From the NCBI RefSeq assembly GCF_900104095.1, contig NZ_FNJO01000023.1:1-62750 (forward strand): a stretch of DNA of 62,750 bases, given 5' to 3'. Numbering within the stretch: position 1 is the stretch's first letter; each line of letters starts with the position of its first letter. Positions 1 through 7,874 of this stretch are shown one piece after another. This stretch comes from Ralstonia sp. 25mfcol4.1. Its GTDB lineage: Bacteria; Pseudomonadota; Gammaproteobacteria; Burkholderiales; Burkholderiaceae. The notes under the pieces are model-generated. The model made no database searches, was not told where the DNA came from, and saw nothing but the letters and a program-made list of their open reading frames with translations. The position numbers were made by a program, and so were the translations under genes.

Positions 1-235
1 CCGGGAAGACGTCGAGCAGTTCGGGGTAGGTGTAGCCGGAGAACGATTCGCTCTCGACGGTCGTGATGGTGGTCGGCACGTCGAAGATCCTGGCCGCCTT
101 GGCCAGGCCCACGACGTTGTTCTTCATGGTCTGGCGGTCCATCGACTGCACGCCGAAGGCCATCTGGGGCTGGTGATCGATGATGATCAGCTGGCTGTTG
201 CGCGGGGTCAGGACTTGCAGTTTGGCGTTCGACAT
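1..235 (-). CDS. Isochorismatase-family (YcaC-like) hydrolase, N-terminal part
   Basis: Only the first 78 codons are present; the gene runs off the left edge. The ATG at 235 is preceded by GGAGAG at a good distance. The N-terminus reads MSNAKLQVLT and then the strand LIIIDHQPQM, in which D20 matches the first catalytic Asp of the cysteine-hydrolase fold. The stretch around TTVESESFSGYTYPEL is typical of the YcaC-like branch. Members hydrolyse small amides or are of unknown substrate. The catalytic Lys and Cys would lie outside the window, so activity cannot be judged. Confidence 0.85.
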   Translation of the reverse strand, partial: MSNAKLQVLTPRNSQLIIIDHQPQMAFGVQSMDRQTMKNNVVGLAKAARIFDVPTTITTVESESFSGYTYPELLDVFP

Positions 236-600
236 GATGCTCTCCGGTATAAGGAATGATTCAATAAGTTTGAGGTTTTATCGGGCGGCGCTGGCTTCGC
301 TTCGTTCGTTTCGCTGCGTTGCTGCGCTGTCCATGTGCAGAACTATAGCGACCGCCGCCCCGGCGAAAGTGGGCTATCGTCGTCATAGTTATTCAAAATA
401 ATTGAATCGAAGAGCTGGGCCCGATCCCGCTTCCACGCCGGGCAGGCCGCAAGTGGGAGCGTTCAGTGCGAAGGGGGGATAACTCCGATACGCGACGTAC
501 CAGAGAGTCGCGCGAAGGGACCCTGCGGCGCGCCCTGGCGGGGCGCGCCCGGCCGCGCGAGGATGGGGCCCGGCCGAGAGCCGGGCTGCGTTGGGTGCCG
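236..600. other. Intergenic region between hydrolase and chemotaxis gene
   Basis: No convincing gene. It holds the promoter side of the leftward hydrolase gene, an AT-richer block at 240-280, a LysR-box-like palindrome at 391-407, and GC-rich self-complementary sequence at 527-549 (GGCGCGCC twice) just beyond the stop of the chemotaxis gene. The latter could fold as a terminator but has no T-run. Confidence 0.5.
391..407. promoter_or_regulatory. LysR-box-like palindrome
   Basis: The sequence ATTCAAAATAATTGAAT has perfect 6-base arms around a 5-base spacer and fits the T-N11-A pattern bound by LysR-type regulators. It lies about 155 bases upstream of the hydrolase start. No LysR gene is visible next to it inside the window, so the regulator is unknown. 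Confidence 0.3.
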
Positions 601-2400
601 TCAGTCCAGGCGGAAGGTCCGCACGACGTCCGCCAGTGTGGCCGCCTGGCCCTGGAGCGCCGCAGCGGCAGCGGTGGACTGTTCCACCAGGGCGGCGTTC
701 TGCTGCACCATCTGGTCGAGCTGGCTGACCGCCACGTTCACCTCCTGAATGCCGCGCGTCTGTTCGCGCGCGGCGCTGGTGATCTCGGAAATGATCTGCG
801 TGACGCGGCCCACGTTGCCGACGATCTCGTGCATCGTTTCGCCGCTCAGGCGCACCTGCCCGGAACCGGCATTGACGCTGCCCACCGTCGATTCGATCAG
901 CGTCTTGATCTCCTTGGCCGCCTGCGAACTGCGCTGGGCCAGCGCGCGCACCTCTCCCGCCACCACGGCAAAGCCGCGGCCCTGCTCGCCGGCGCGGGCC
1001 GCTTCCACGGCGGCGTTCAGCGCCAGGATATTGGTCTGGAACGCGATGCCCTCGATCACGCCGATGATGTCCGAAACCTTCACGGCCGCGCGCTCGATGT
1101 CGCCCATCGTGTCGATGGCCCCGGCGATGGCGCTGCCGCCCTGCGTGGCCACCTGCTGCGCCTGCGTCGCCGTATCGTCGGCCTGGCGCGCAGCGCTCTC
1201 CGACTGGCCCACGGTGGCAGTGATTTGTTCCATCGATGCCGCGGTCTGCTCCAGGCTCGCGGCGGCCGATTCGGTACGGCGCGACAGATCGGCATTGCCT
1301 TCCGCAATCTCGTTGGCGGCGACGTGTACCGATTCGCTTGCGTCCCGGATCTGGCGCATCACGTGCACGAGCTTGTCGGCAAAGGCATTGAAGGCCCGCG
1401 CGATGTGCGCCACCTCGTCGGTGCCCTCGGCGGGCAACCGGCGCGTGAGATCGCCATCGCCGGACCCGATCGCCACCATGGCATCGCGAATACCCGACAG
1501 CCGCCGGAACGAGACCGCTGTCACGCCTGCCACGATCAGCGCCGCCGCGCAGGCCACGATGACCAGCGAGATCATCGATGCGATCAGCACCGACCGCATG
1601 CCGGCCGTGGCCTCGGCCTTGTCCAACGCGATCACCGCAACCCAGTCGGTGCCGGCGATCTCGCGCCCGCGCAGCAGCTTCCTGGCGCCGCTCACGCTGA
1701 CGTCCAGCGGCACGGTCGCGGATACCAGCGCGCCGAGCTTGTCACCGTCCAGCGCCGGTATCAGATCGGCAATCGGCTTCAGCGTCAGCTTGTCGTCCTG
1801 ATGGGCGACGATCCTGCCGTCGCGCGCCACCAGGATGCCAAAGCTTGCGGGTGTGGGATGGATCGACCGGACGTTGGCCACCACGGCATCCATGGCCACG
1901 TCGCCGCCGATCACGGCCTTGACGGCGCCGTCGCGGATCACCGGCACGGCAAACGTCACCACCAGCTTGCCGCTGCTGGCCGCGATGTAGGGCGGCGTGA
2001 CGATGGGCTTGCCCGCCGCCACGGCCTGCTTGTACCAGGGCCGCGCAGTGGGATCGTAGTCGGGCTTCAGGCCGGCCGCGTCAGAAAAGCGGTGGCTCTT
2101 GTCCGGATAACCGACGTACGTCTTGATAAAGCCGCCTGCGCCGGAAACCAGCCGCAGCGCGGGAATGGGATCGTCCTGCAGCGCAGCGTCCTGCAGCGAC
2201 GCAATCATCTGCGTGTGACTGGACACCCATTCCGCAATGGCGTCCACGTGGCCGGTTTGCACGGCGGCCAGGTTGTTGTCGATGGCCTCGTTGTTATAGG
2301 CACGGGCGACAAACTGGTTGACGATGGCATTGGCTGCCAGCGCCACGATGACGATGGCCACCGATAGGGCCACGATTCGCGCGCGAAGCGAGGAAAGCAT
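601..2400 (-). CDS. Methyl-accepting chemotaxis protein
   Basis: A 599-residue chemoreceptor of the inner membrane that passes ligand signals to CheA/CheW. Start ATG at 2400 gives MLSSLRARIVALSVAIVIV, a short basic N-terminus followed by the first membrane helix (about 9-27), with GAGAAGAG upstream as ribosome site. A periplasmic Cache-like sensor follows (it contains the typical DKSHRFSD and DYDPTARPWYKQ segments, about 100-150), then a second membrane helix (about 275-300), HAMP, and the cytoplasmic signalling domain. The hairpin tip is recognised by FQTNILALNAAVEAARAGEQ. The C-terminus FRLD carries no CheR-tethering pentapeptide. The ligand cannot be predicted. The gene stands alone, without che genes. 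Confidence 0.96.
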   Translation of the reverse strand: MLSSLRARIVALSVAIVIVALAANAIVNQFVARAYNNEAIDNNLAAVQTGHVDAIAEWVSSHTQMIASLQDAALQDDPIPALRLVSGAGGFIKTYVGYPDKSHRFSDAAGLKPDYDPTARPWYKQAVAAGKPIVTPPYIAASSGKLVVTFAVPVIRDGAVKAVIGGDVAMDAVVANVRSIHPTPASFGILVARDGRIVAHQDDKLTLKPIADLIPALDGDKLGALVSATVPLDVSVSGARKLLRGREIAGTDWVAVIALDKAEATAGMRSVLIASMISLVIVACAAALIVAGVTAVSFRRLSGIRDAMVAIGSGDGDLTRRLPAEGTDEVAHIARAFNAFADKLVHVMRQIRDASESVHVAANEIAEGNADLSRRTESAAASLEQTAASMEQITATVGQSESAARQADDTATQAQQVATQGGSAIAGAIDTMGDIERAAVKVSDIIGVIEGIAFQTNILALNAAVEAARAGEQGRGFAVVAGEVRALAQRSSQAAKEIKTLIESTVGSVNAGSGQVRLSGETMHEIVGNVGRVTQIISEITSAAREQTRGIQEVNVAVSQLDQMVQQNAALVEQSTAAAAALQGQAATLADVVRTFRLD

Positions 2401-2910
2401 GTGATGAACTCTTCTCTCAGGTTGGCCCGGGTTTGGGCGATTGAATTGCCATCGCATTGACGGCGCGCACGGGGCCGACTTTAGTGCGCCGCAGCATAGA
2501 GATTTTGGAGTCACTTTCCACCCGCTCGAACGACCGTTCGAGGTCTGTCGGCCGCTTGCCATATCGATACAAGGCACTTGCCATACAACCGAGGGAAAAC
2601 CCGCTGCACCGCAACATCGACTTGCAATCGAAAGGCGTGCTGCCTATGCTGAACACCAGAATTAGATTTAATTTGAATCTGAGTTCAGAAGGATCTAACG
2701 CGTTACATACGCACACGGGGCGGTCTGACATCCTCCGAGGGAGGGCCGGTAGCAGTCGGCAGCAAGCCAGGACGGGAAACGCTGCGAAGGCTCGGGAGGT
2801 GATGCAGACCGTATGGAAGTGCAACCGCACCAATAAGCGGAGCGCTTCCAACAGCGCGCCATGCGGACAGCCAGACATCGCACCGACGCGCCAGGAAGAA
2901 GTGAGCGGCC
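2401..2910. other. Divergent intergenic region
   Basis: This 510-base region separates the leftward chemoreceptor gene from the rightward LuxR-type gene and must carry both promoters. The stretch 2640-2700 is markedly AT-richer than the surroundings and is the likeliest place for the regulator promoter. Long open frames cross it on both strands but lack ribosome sites and recognisable protein sequence. Confidence 0.5.
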
Positions 2911-3744
2911 ATGGCCACCATTCTGTTGCTCGAGCCACATCCATTGTTGCGTCTCGGTTTGCGCCACCTTTTGGCTCAGGCGCATGTTCCAGGCGATCTC
3001 GTCGATCTCGATCCCGCCGCCCTGCACGACCCCGACCCGTGGACTCACCACGCGGATCTGCTCGTGTTCGGCCTGCCGGCCGATGCGGAGCAGGGCTGGC
3101 ACACGCTGGCCGAACTGTGCCGACGCCTGACGCCGCTGCGCGTGCTGGTGCTGGCCGACCAGCTGCCGGTGCCACTGCCCGAGGCCGGCATGCCCGAGGC
3201 CGGCATGCCCGAGGCCGTGCGCGGCCTGCTGGCCAAGACCTGTTCGGCCGATGCGCTGGAAGCCGCTATCCGGCTGGTGCTGGCCGGCGGCGAATGCTTT
3301 CCGTCCCAGCTGCCCACGACGCGCCACGCCGAACCCGGCGCTGCCGAAGCGCGCCATGATGCCGCGCCGATCGTGGTGCCGTTGCACGGCGTGCCGGCCC
3401 ACCTGACCGATGCCGCCGCGCATGGACAGGCGGCCCCGCTGGAAACGCCGGCCGCAGGCGCGCATCTGCTCAATATCACCGAACGCCAGTACGAAGTGCT
3501 GGCCCTGCTGGCGCGCGGCTACCCGGTCAAGACCGTCAGCCGGCTGCTGAACATTTCGGTGGCCACCGCCAAGACCCACGCCTGCACGCTCTATCAGCGT
3601 CTGCATGTGCGCAACAAGGGCGAGGCGGTGTACGTGGCACTGCAACGCGGGGCCACCCTGAACTGGCCCGGCCCCACGCCGGCCAGGCCCACGCATATCC
3701 CGATGTCGTCGCTGAGCGCACGGGAGGCTTGTGAGGCTGCATAA
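2911..3744 (+). CDS. LuxR-type regulator with degenerate receiver domain (left flank of EPS locus)
   Basis: A 277-residue DNA-binding protein. The N-terminus MATILLLEPHPLLRLGLRHLL has a receiver-like fold start (E8 in the acidic pocket), but where the phospho-accepting Asp is expected the sequence reads ADLLVFGLP, so Gly replaces Asp; the conserved Lys remains in GLLAKTC. The C-terminal LuxR helix-turn-helix is clear (ITERQYEVLALLARGYPVKT, then NISVATAKTHACTLYQRL). AGGAAG precedes the ATG. It is a clear paralogue of the protein at 40105-41049, sharing HPLLRLGL, ADLLVFG and the helix-turn-helix. The linker holds a GMPEA duplication. Regulation of the EPS genes is inferred from position. Confidence 0.9.
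   Translation: MATILLLEPHPLLRLGLRHLLAQAHVPGDLVDLDPAALHDPDPWTHHADLLVFGLPADAEQGWHTLAELCRRLTPLRVLVLADQLPVPLPEAGMPEAGMPEAVRGLLAKTCSADALEAAIRLVLAGGECFPSQLPTTRHAEPGAAEARHDAAPIVVPLHGVPAHLTDAAAHGQAAPLETPAAGAHLLNITERQYEVLALLARGYPVKTVSRLLNISVATAKTHACTLYQRLHVRNKGEAVYVALQRGATLNWPGPTPARPTHIPMSSLSAREACEAA
3178..3217 (+). repeat. In-frame 15-base tandem repeat
   Basis: The 15-base unit cccgaggccggcatg occurs twice in perfect tandem followed by a 10-base partial copy, encoding PEAGM-PEAGM-PEA inside the degenerate receiver of the LuxR-type gene. Copy number could vary by slippage without shifting the frame. Confidence 0.85.
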
Positions 3745-4017
3745 GGGAAATCACTGCGCGTTGCCGGACAACGGCACGCTTCCACCATTCGCCCGCCCGC
3801 CCCTCATCCAAAAGCATGAGGCGGCGGCCGGCCGCGATTGCTAGGTTGTAAGTTCAGGCGCGGTGCCGGGGGCTGCCGCGGAGATCACCAGAATCTTCGG
3901 CAAGAACTCCTCATCGCCATCATTTCCACAAGAATACGATGCGCCCCACCAGGGCGTCCCGTTGGGGCACCACACCCTGCGGACACACGCGCGCAACAAT
4001 GCGCGGATGGCAAATAG

Positions 4018-4557
4018 ATGACGACCTATCTCATCGCCAGCAACGAAATGATGTGCCGTATCCTGGCGCGCCGGATGGAGGGCCAGGACATTCCGACACC
4101 GGTGCGCTGGCACGGCCCCGAATGGCTGCTCGACGGCGATCCCGTCCCGGCGCGCATGCCGTCGATCGACAATCCCGATGCATCAGAACCGCTGCCGGAA
4201 CAGCCGGTGGAAATGGCGCTTGTAGACTGCAGCGGGGTGCCGGGCGACCCGCGCAAGCTGCTGGACCGTGTGCGCGAGCGGCTCGCACCCCGGCGCTGGC
4301 TGGTCCTGTCCGATGCGCTGGATGCCACGCTGATGGCTCACGCCGCGCTGCTTGGGGCCAACGGATGCCTGGCGGTGCCCGCGCCGGTGGAACTGGTGTG
4401 CGCTGCCGCCACGCTGGTGTGGGCGGGCGGGCAGTGTTTTCCGCGCAGCGCGCTGACGCTGCTGAGATCGCTGCATCCGCACGGCGCGCCCGCGCCAGCC
4501 CCCCGCTTCATCCCTGCGGCGCGGGTAAGTCCGGATGGGTCTACTGCCATCGGATGA
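4018..4557 (+). CDS. Receiver-like protein without output domain
   Basis: A 179-residue protein starting MTTYLIASNEMMCRILARRM. Its middle and end align by eye with the receiver part of the LuxR-type protein just upstream: WLVLSDALDATLMAH versus LVLADQLP, and LVWAGGQCFPRSA versus LVLAGGECFPSQ. It stops before any helix-turn-helix. MALVDC keeps an Asp near the phospho-acceptor position, while the conserved Lys is Val in GCLAVPAP. It may act as a partner or antagonist of the LuxR-type proteins. That is inference. The start is weakly supported, as no strong ribosome site precedes it. Confidence 0.7.
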   Translation: MTTYLIASNEMMCRILARRMEGQDIPTPVRWHGPEWLLDGDPVPARMPSIDNPDASEPLPEQPVEMALVDCSGVPGDPRKLLDRVRERLAPRRWLVLSDALDATLMAHAALLGANGCLAVPAPVELVCAAATLVWAGGQCFPRSALTLLRSLHPHGAPAPAPRFIPAARVSPDGSTAIG

Positions 4558-4652
4558 AGGCGTCCGCGCGTTGATACGACTATGCTGGATTTGCCCACGG
4601 TCAGAAGCCGGCGCCTTGGAGAGGCCGGCCGCCGCGGAGAGCAGGGGGTCGT

Positions 4653-4916
4653 ATGGAACACAGTCTGGATATCCTGATTGTCCACGGGTTCGCCGTGCGC
4701 GAAGGCCGCGGCAAGTGGGCATGCTGCTATGAGATACGGCTCGCCATCATCGGCGGGCCGTTGTTGTATCGGGGCGAACTGCATGGCCGATGCTTTGCCA
4801 CCGAGGATGCCGCCATCGTCGCCGCGCGCGAAATCGGCGAGCGCGAAGCAAGCCGCCACCTTGACACCGCACGCGCGCTGTTCGTCGCGCTGACGCGCAC
4901 GCCGCCGCCCACCTGA
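4653..4916 (+). CDS. Small conserved-looking hypothetical protein
   Basis: An 87-residue protein, MEHSLDILIVHGFAVREGRG at the start, with no recognisable family, signal peptide or membrane segment. The purine-rich stretch agcaggggg lies four bases before the ATG, and codon use is GC-rich at third positions, supporting expression. A hairpin at 4985-5015 follows the stop. It sits between the receiver-like gene and the EPS genes; no function can be assigned. Confidence 0.6.
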   Translation: MEHSLDILIVHGFAVREGRGKWACCYEIRLAIIGGPLLYRGELHGRCFATEDAAIVAAREIGEREASRHLDTARALFVALTRTPPPT

Positions 4917-5343
4917 CACCGTGCCGCCCAGCGACAGCGATGCTGCCCGATGCGCGTGCGGTCGAACCGCCGGCTCCAAAAAAGAAGCCCGCCGACCGGG
5001 GGACCATGCGGGCTTTGAAATGGCCGCACACGTGGTGCGCGACCATTGCATCGACCATATCGAATCGTCGTGCGGGACAGTATCAACCAGAAGACGCATG
5101 CCAACCCGGCATCTCATCCCTGGGTTTGCAGGCGGCGCGCGAGGGCGGTTCCAGTGCTGGCGCGCCAGTGCGGACCGCGGCACCCGGCGCCAGGCATCCG
5201 GGAGCCGCATGCGGCCCTCATGCTTCGGGATGGACACCGGGGATGATCCATCGAATGATTTGGCGTACGCAGCGGCCGCAGGGGTGCTACGCTGCCGCCA
5301 CGCACCTTGCCACCGCAATTTCGCGGCACTGCCGCAGACACCG
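4917..5343. other. Intergenic region before the PAP2 gene
   Basis: Apart from the hairpin at 4985-5015 nothing gene-like is seen. Open frames here lack ribosome sites. The stretch 5230-5340 probably holds the promoter of the PAP2 phosphatase gene. Confidence 0.45.
4985..5015. terminator. Hairpin after the 87-residue gene
   Basis: AAGCCCGC (4985-4992) pairs with GCGGGCTT (5008-5015). On the plus strand it is followed by TTG, on the minus strand by a T-rich run (TTCTTTTTT), so it could stop transcription in both directions, more effectively leftward. Confidence 0.6.
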
Positions 5344-6003
5344 ATGAACCGCTGGGAACTGATCACCCACTTTGGCGAATCCGCCTTCCTGCTGCCATGC
5401 GCGTGCTTTCTCTACGCGTGGATGCGCTGGCACGGCGCCACCGGCGTGGCGCGGCACTGGATGCTCGCGTTCACCGCCACGGCGCTCGTGGTGCTGGCTT
5501 CCAAGCTCGCGTTCATGGGCTGGGGCATCGGCAGCGCATCGCTCAACTTCACGGGGTTCTCCGGCCACGCGATGATGGCCGCGTCGATCCTGCCGGTGGC
5601 CTGCTACATCGCCATGCCCGACAGGCGGCCCGGCCTGGGCCTGCTGGCCGCGCTGGGCGGCGTGCTACTGGCGCTGGCGGTGGGCGTGTCGCGGCTGGCG
5701 CTGCATGCGCATTCGCTTTCCGAGGTGGCCAGCGGGCTGGCACTCGGTTTCCTGGTCAGCCTGCCGATCGTGGTACGGCACGGCTTGCCCCGGAGCCCCC
5801 GCACGATGCTCGCGATGTGCGTCATGCTGGCCGCGCTGATGGTGTTGCCCACCGGCGGCCTGGCCGGCGCCACCCACGTGATGGTGCAGGAGCTTGCCAT
5901 GTTTCTTTCGGGCCGCGATCGCCCGTACCACCGTGGCGAGTGGGCGGCATTGTCCGGCCCCCGCATGCGTGCCGCCGGCGTGTTCCAGCACGCGCCCCGG
6001 TAG
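5344..6003 (+). CDS. PAP2-superfamily membrane phosphatase
   Basis: A 219-residue integral membrane protein with about six hydrophobic helices. PAP2 landmarks visible are a Lys in the first motif region (K54, but without the usual Arg-Pro), SGH at 73-75, and S116-R117 with H123. The Asp that normally ends the third motif is Glu (E127). The family dephosphorylates lipid phosphates, and in polysaccharide loci it probably recycles undecaprenyl pyrophosphate. The chosen ATG gives MNRWELITHF; the upstream extension of the frame is not protein-like. It lies just before the priming glycosyltransferase gene, 105 bases away. Confidence 0.82.
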   Translation: MNRWELITHFGESAFLLPCACFLYAWMRWHGATGVARHWMLAFTATALVVLASKLAFMGWGIGSASLNFTGFSGHAMMAASILPVACYIAMPDRRPGLGLLAALGGVLLALAVGVSRLALHAHSLSEVASGLALGFLVSLPIVVRHGLPRSPRTMLAMCVMLAALMVLPTGGLAGATHVMVQELAMFLSGRDRPYHRGEWAALSGPRMRAAGVFQHAPR

Positions 6004-6108
6004 GCCGCCGGCGGCGCGCCGGACCTGTGTGCGCCGCCCAACAGACGTTGTCAACCTGCTGCGCAACCATGACCCGAAACAGCTTCCCGCAAGGGGCATG
6101 GGGTGGTC

Positions 6109-7512
6109 ATGGCGTCGAACTGGAATGTCGCTGCCGAGCGTAATTCGGCGCTTCACTATCTCTACAGACTCTGCGATGCGCTGCTGATTGCCGCAGCCGG
6201 CATCGGCATGGGCGCGATCTACTTTCCCGGCGGCATCCGGGAGGCAGCGCCCGTCAACGGCTTTCTGACGATGCTGTGCGCGCTGGGCGCGCTGGTCGTG
6301 TTTCCGGCGTTCGGCCTCTACGAATCCTGGCGCGGCCGCAGCCAGGCCGTGCTGGCGTTGCGCGCCTGCGCCGCGTGGGCGACGGTGTTCCTGACCGGCC
6401 TGATGGGCGCCTTCCTGATCCACCAGATTGCTGCTGTCTCGCGGGTGTGGTCGATGGGCTGGTTCATCAGCTCCATGGTGCTGCTGCTGGTGTCGCGCGC
6501 GATCATGTTCCGCATGCTTGCCAATGTGCGCGAGCAGGGCATCAACGCCAAGCGTGTGGTGATCTGCGGCTATGGACCGCTGGGCCGCGAGATGTACCTG
6601 CGCGTGCAGCAGATTCGCGCCGCCGGCTATCGCGTGGTGGGCATCTACGACGAAGACGGCCAGAACATCCCGCCCGGCGTCGAGCCGCTGCACACCATGG
6701 AGGAAGTCAGCGCCATGGTGCGCAGCCAGGGCGTGCGCGAGATCTGGCTCACGCTGCCCATGGCTGCCTGCCGTGACCTGTCCGACGTGGTGCGCCAGTT
6801 CCGCAACGAACTGATCGACATCCGCTGGGTGCCCGATGTGGCGGCGGTCGAACTGCTGGGGCACAGGTTCACCGACTTCATGGGCCTGCCCGTGATCGAC
6901 CTGAACAGCCCGCCGGTGTCGGGCGTGACCGGCATCGTCAAGGCCAGCTTCGACCGCGTGTTCGCGCTGGCGGTGATCGCCGGCCTGAGCCCGGTGCTGC
7001 TGCTGATCGCGCTGCTGGTCAAGCTGTCGTCGTCGGGGCCGGTGCTGTTCCGCCAGCAGCGGCTCGGCATCGACGGGCACCCGTTCAACGTCTACAAGTT
7101 CCGCACCATGCGCATGCACCAGGACCATGGCGTGACGCAGGCCACCCGCGACGACCCGCGCGTGACCCGCATCGGCGCCTTCCTGCGCCGTACCAGCCTG
7201 GACGAGCTGCCGCAGTTCTTCAACGTGCTGCGCGGCGAGATGTCGGTGGTGGGCCCGCGCCCGCATGCGATGGAGCACAACGAGATCTACAAGGAACTGA
7301 TCGATCGCTACATGCTGCGCCATCGGGTGAAGCCTGGCATCACGGGCTGGGCCCAGATCAATGGCCTGCGCGGACAGACCGACACGATCGACAAGATGCG
7401 CAAGCGCATCGAGTTCGATATCTATTACATCCAGCACTGGTCGTTCCAGCTCGACCTTCGAATCATCCTGCGTACGGCCCTGCACGGCTGGACAGGCACG
7501 GCCGCCTACTGA
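6109..7512 (+). CDS. Undecaprenyl-phosphate sugar phosphotransferase (priming enzyme, WcaJ/PssY type)
   Basis: A 467-residue polyisoprenyl-phosphate hexose-1-phosphate transferase that starts repeat-unit assembly on undecaprenyl phosphate. There are four N-terminal membrane helices (about 20-135), a Rossmann-like CoA-binding-3 segment (RVVICGYGPLGREMYLRVQ), a fifth helix, and the catalytic domain with VYKFRTMR, SLDELPQFFNVLRGEMSVVG, then PRP and PGITGWAQINGLRG. ATG 6109 is preferred over the GTG at 6103. Length and layout match the WcaJ/CpsE class that usually transfers glucose-1-phosphate; galactose is possible. Confidence 0.95.
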   Translation: MASNWNVAAERNSALHYLYRLCDALLIAAAGIGMGAIYFPGGIREAAPVNGFLTMLCALGALVVFPAFGLYESWRGRSQAVLALRACAAWATVFLTGLMGAFLIHQIAAVSRVWSMGWFISSMVLLLVSRAIMFRMLANVREQGINAKRVVICGYGPLGREMYLRVQQIRAAGYRVVGIYDEDGQNIPPGVEPLHTMEEVSAMVRSQGVREIWLTLPMAACRDLSDVVRQFRNELIDIRWVPDVAAVELLGHRFTDFMGLPVIDLNSPPVSGVTGIVKASFDRVFALAVIAGLSPVLLLIALLVKLSSSGPVLFRQQRLGIDGHPFNVYKFRTMRMHQDHGVTQATRDDPRVTRIGAFLRRTSLDELPQFFNVLRGEMSVVGPRPHAMEHNEIYKELIDRYMLRHRVKPGITGWAQINGLRGQTDTIDKMRKRIEFDIYYIQHWSFQLDLRIILRTALHGWTGTAAY

Positions 7513-7542
7513 GGGTCGGGGGCCGCGCAACGGTGTCCGCTT

Positions 7543-7558
7543 GGTGCGACATCGCACC
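7543..7558. promoter_or_regulatory. Palindrome upstream of acp
   Basis: GGTGCGA-CA-TCGCACC is a perfect palindrome 65 bases before the acyl carrier protein gene. A nearly identical element, GGTGCG-N4-CGCACA, lies at 26449-26464 between the divergent wza and glycosyltransferase operons, so it may be a shared operator of the EPS locus. No binding protein is known. Confidence 0.35.
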
Positions 7559-7622
7559 GAGCCCGACGTCCAAAACAACTGGAATGGAGCCCGTATCAAG
7601 GCTTCCGAATCGGAGACATCGA

Positions 7623-7874
7623 ATGAAAACAACCATCCGCAACATCCTGGGAGAAGTGGCCCGCCTCGACGTGCCGCTGGCCACGCTCGCCGATAACGAC
7701 GACCTGTACGCGGCAGGCCTGTCGTCGCTGGCCACCGTGCATGTGATGCTGGCGCTGGAGAATGCGTTCGATATCGAGATTCCGGATCAGATGCTGACGC
7801 GTCAACTCTTCCGCAGCGTGGACTCGCTTGCGGCGGCGGTCGAAACCATTCGCCGGCAGCAGGAGGCAGCATGA
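7623..7874 (+). CDS. Acyl carrier protein
   Basis: An 83-residue carrier protein. The ATG at 7623 gives MKTTIRNILGEVARL. The phosphopantetheine site is in AAGLSSLATV: by alignment with the usual GLDSL motif, S35 is the attachment serine and the preceding Asp is Ser here. The C-terminal helix IEIPDQMLTRQLF is typical of the family. It overlaps the next gene by four bases (ATGA). Next to a SerRS-like amino acid:[carrier protein] ligase it is the obvious acceptor of an aminoacyl group rather than a fatty-acid-synthesis ACP. Confidence 0.93.
   Translation: MKTTIRNILGEVARLDVPLATLADNDDLYAAGLSSLATVHVMLALENAFDIEIPDQMLTRQLFRSVDSLAAAVETIRRQQEAA

Noticed and set aside
466..2367. Long rightward open frame (633 residues) opposite the chemoreceptor gene
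   Set aside because: It is a GC-bias shadow: composition rich in Arg, His and Gly, no ribosome site, while the opposite strand encodes an unmistakable chemoreceptor.
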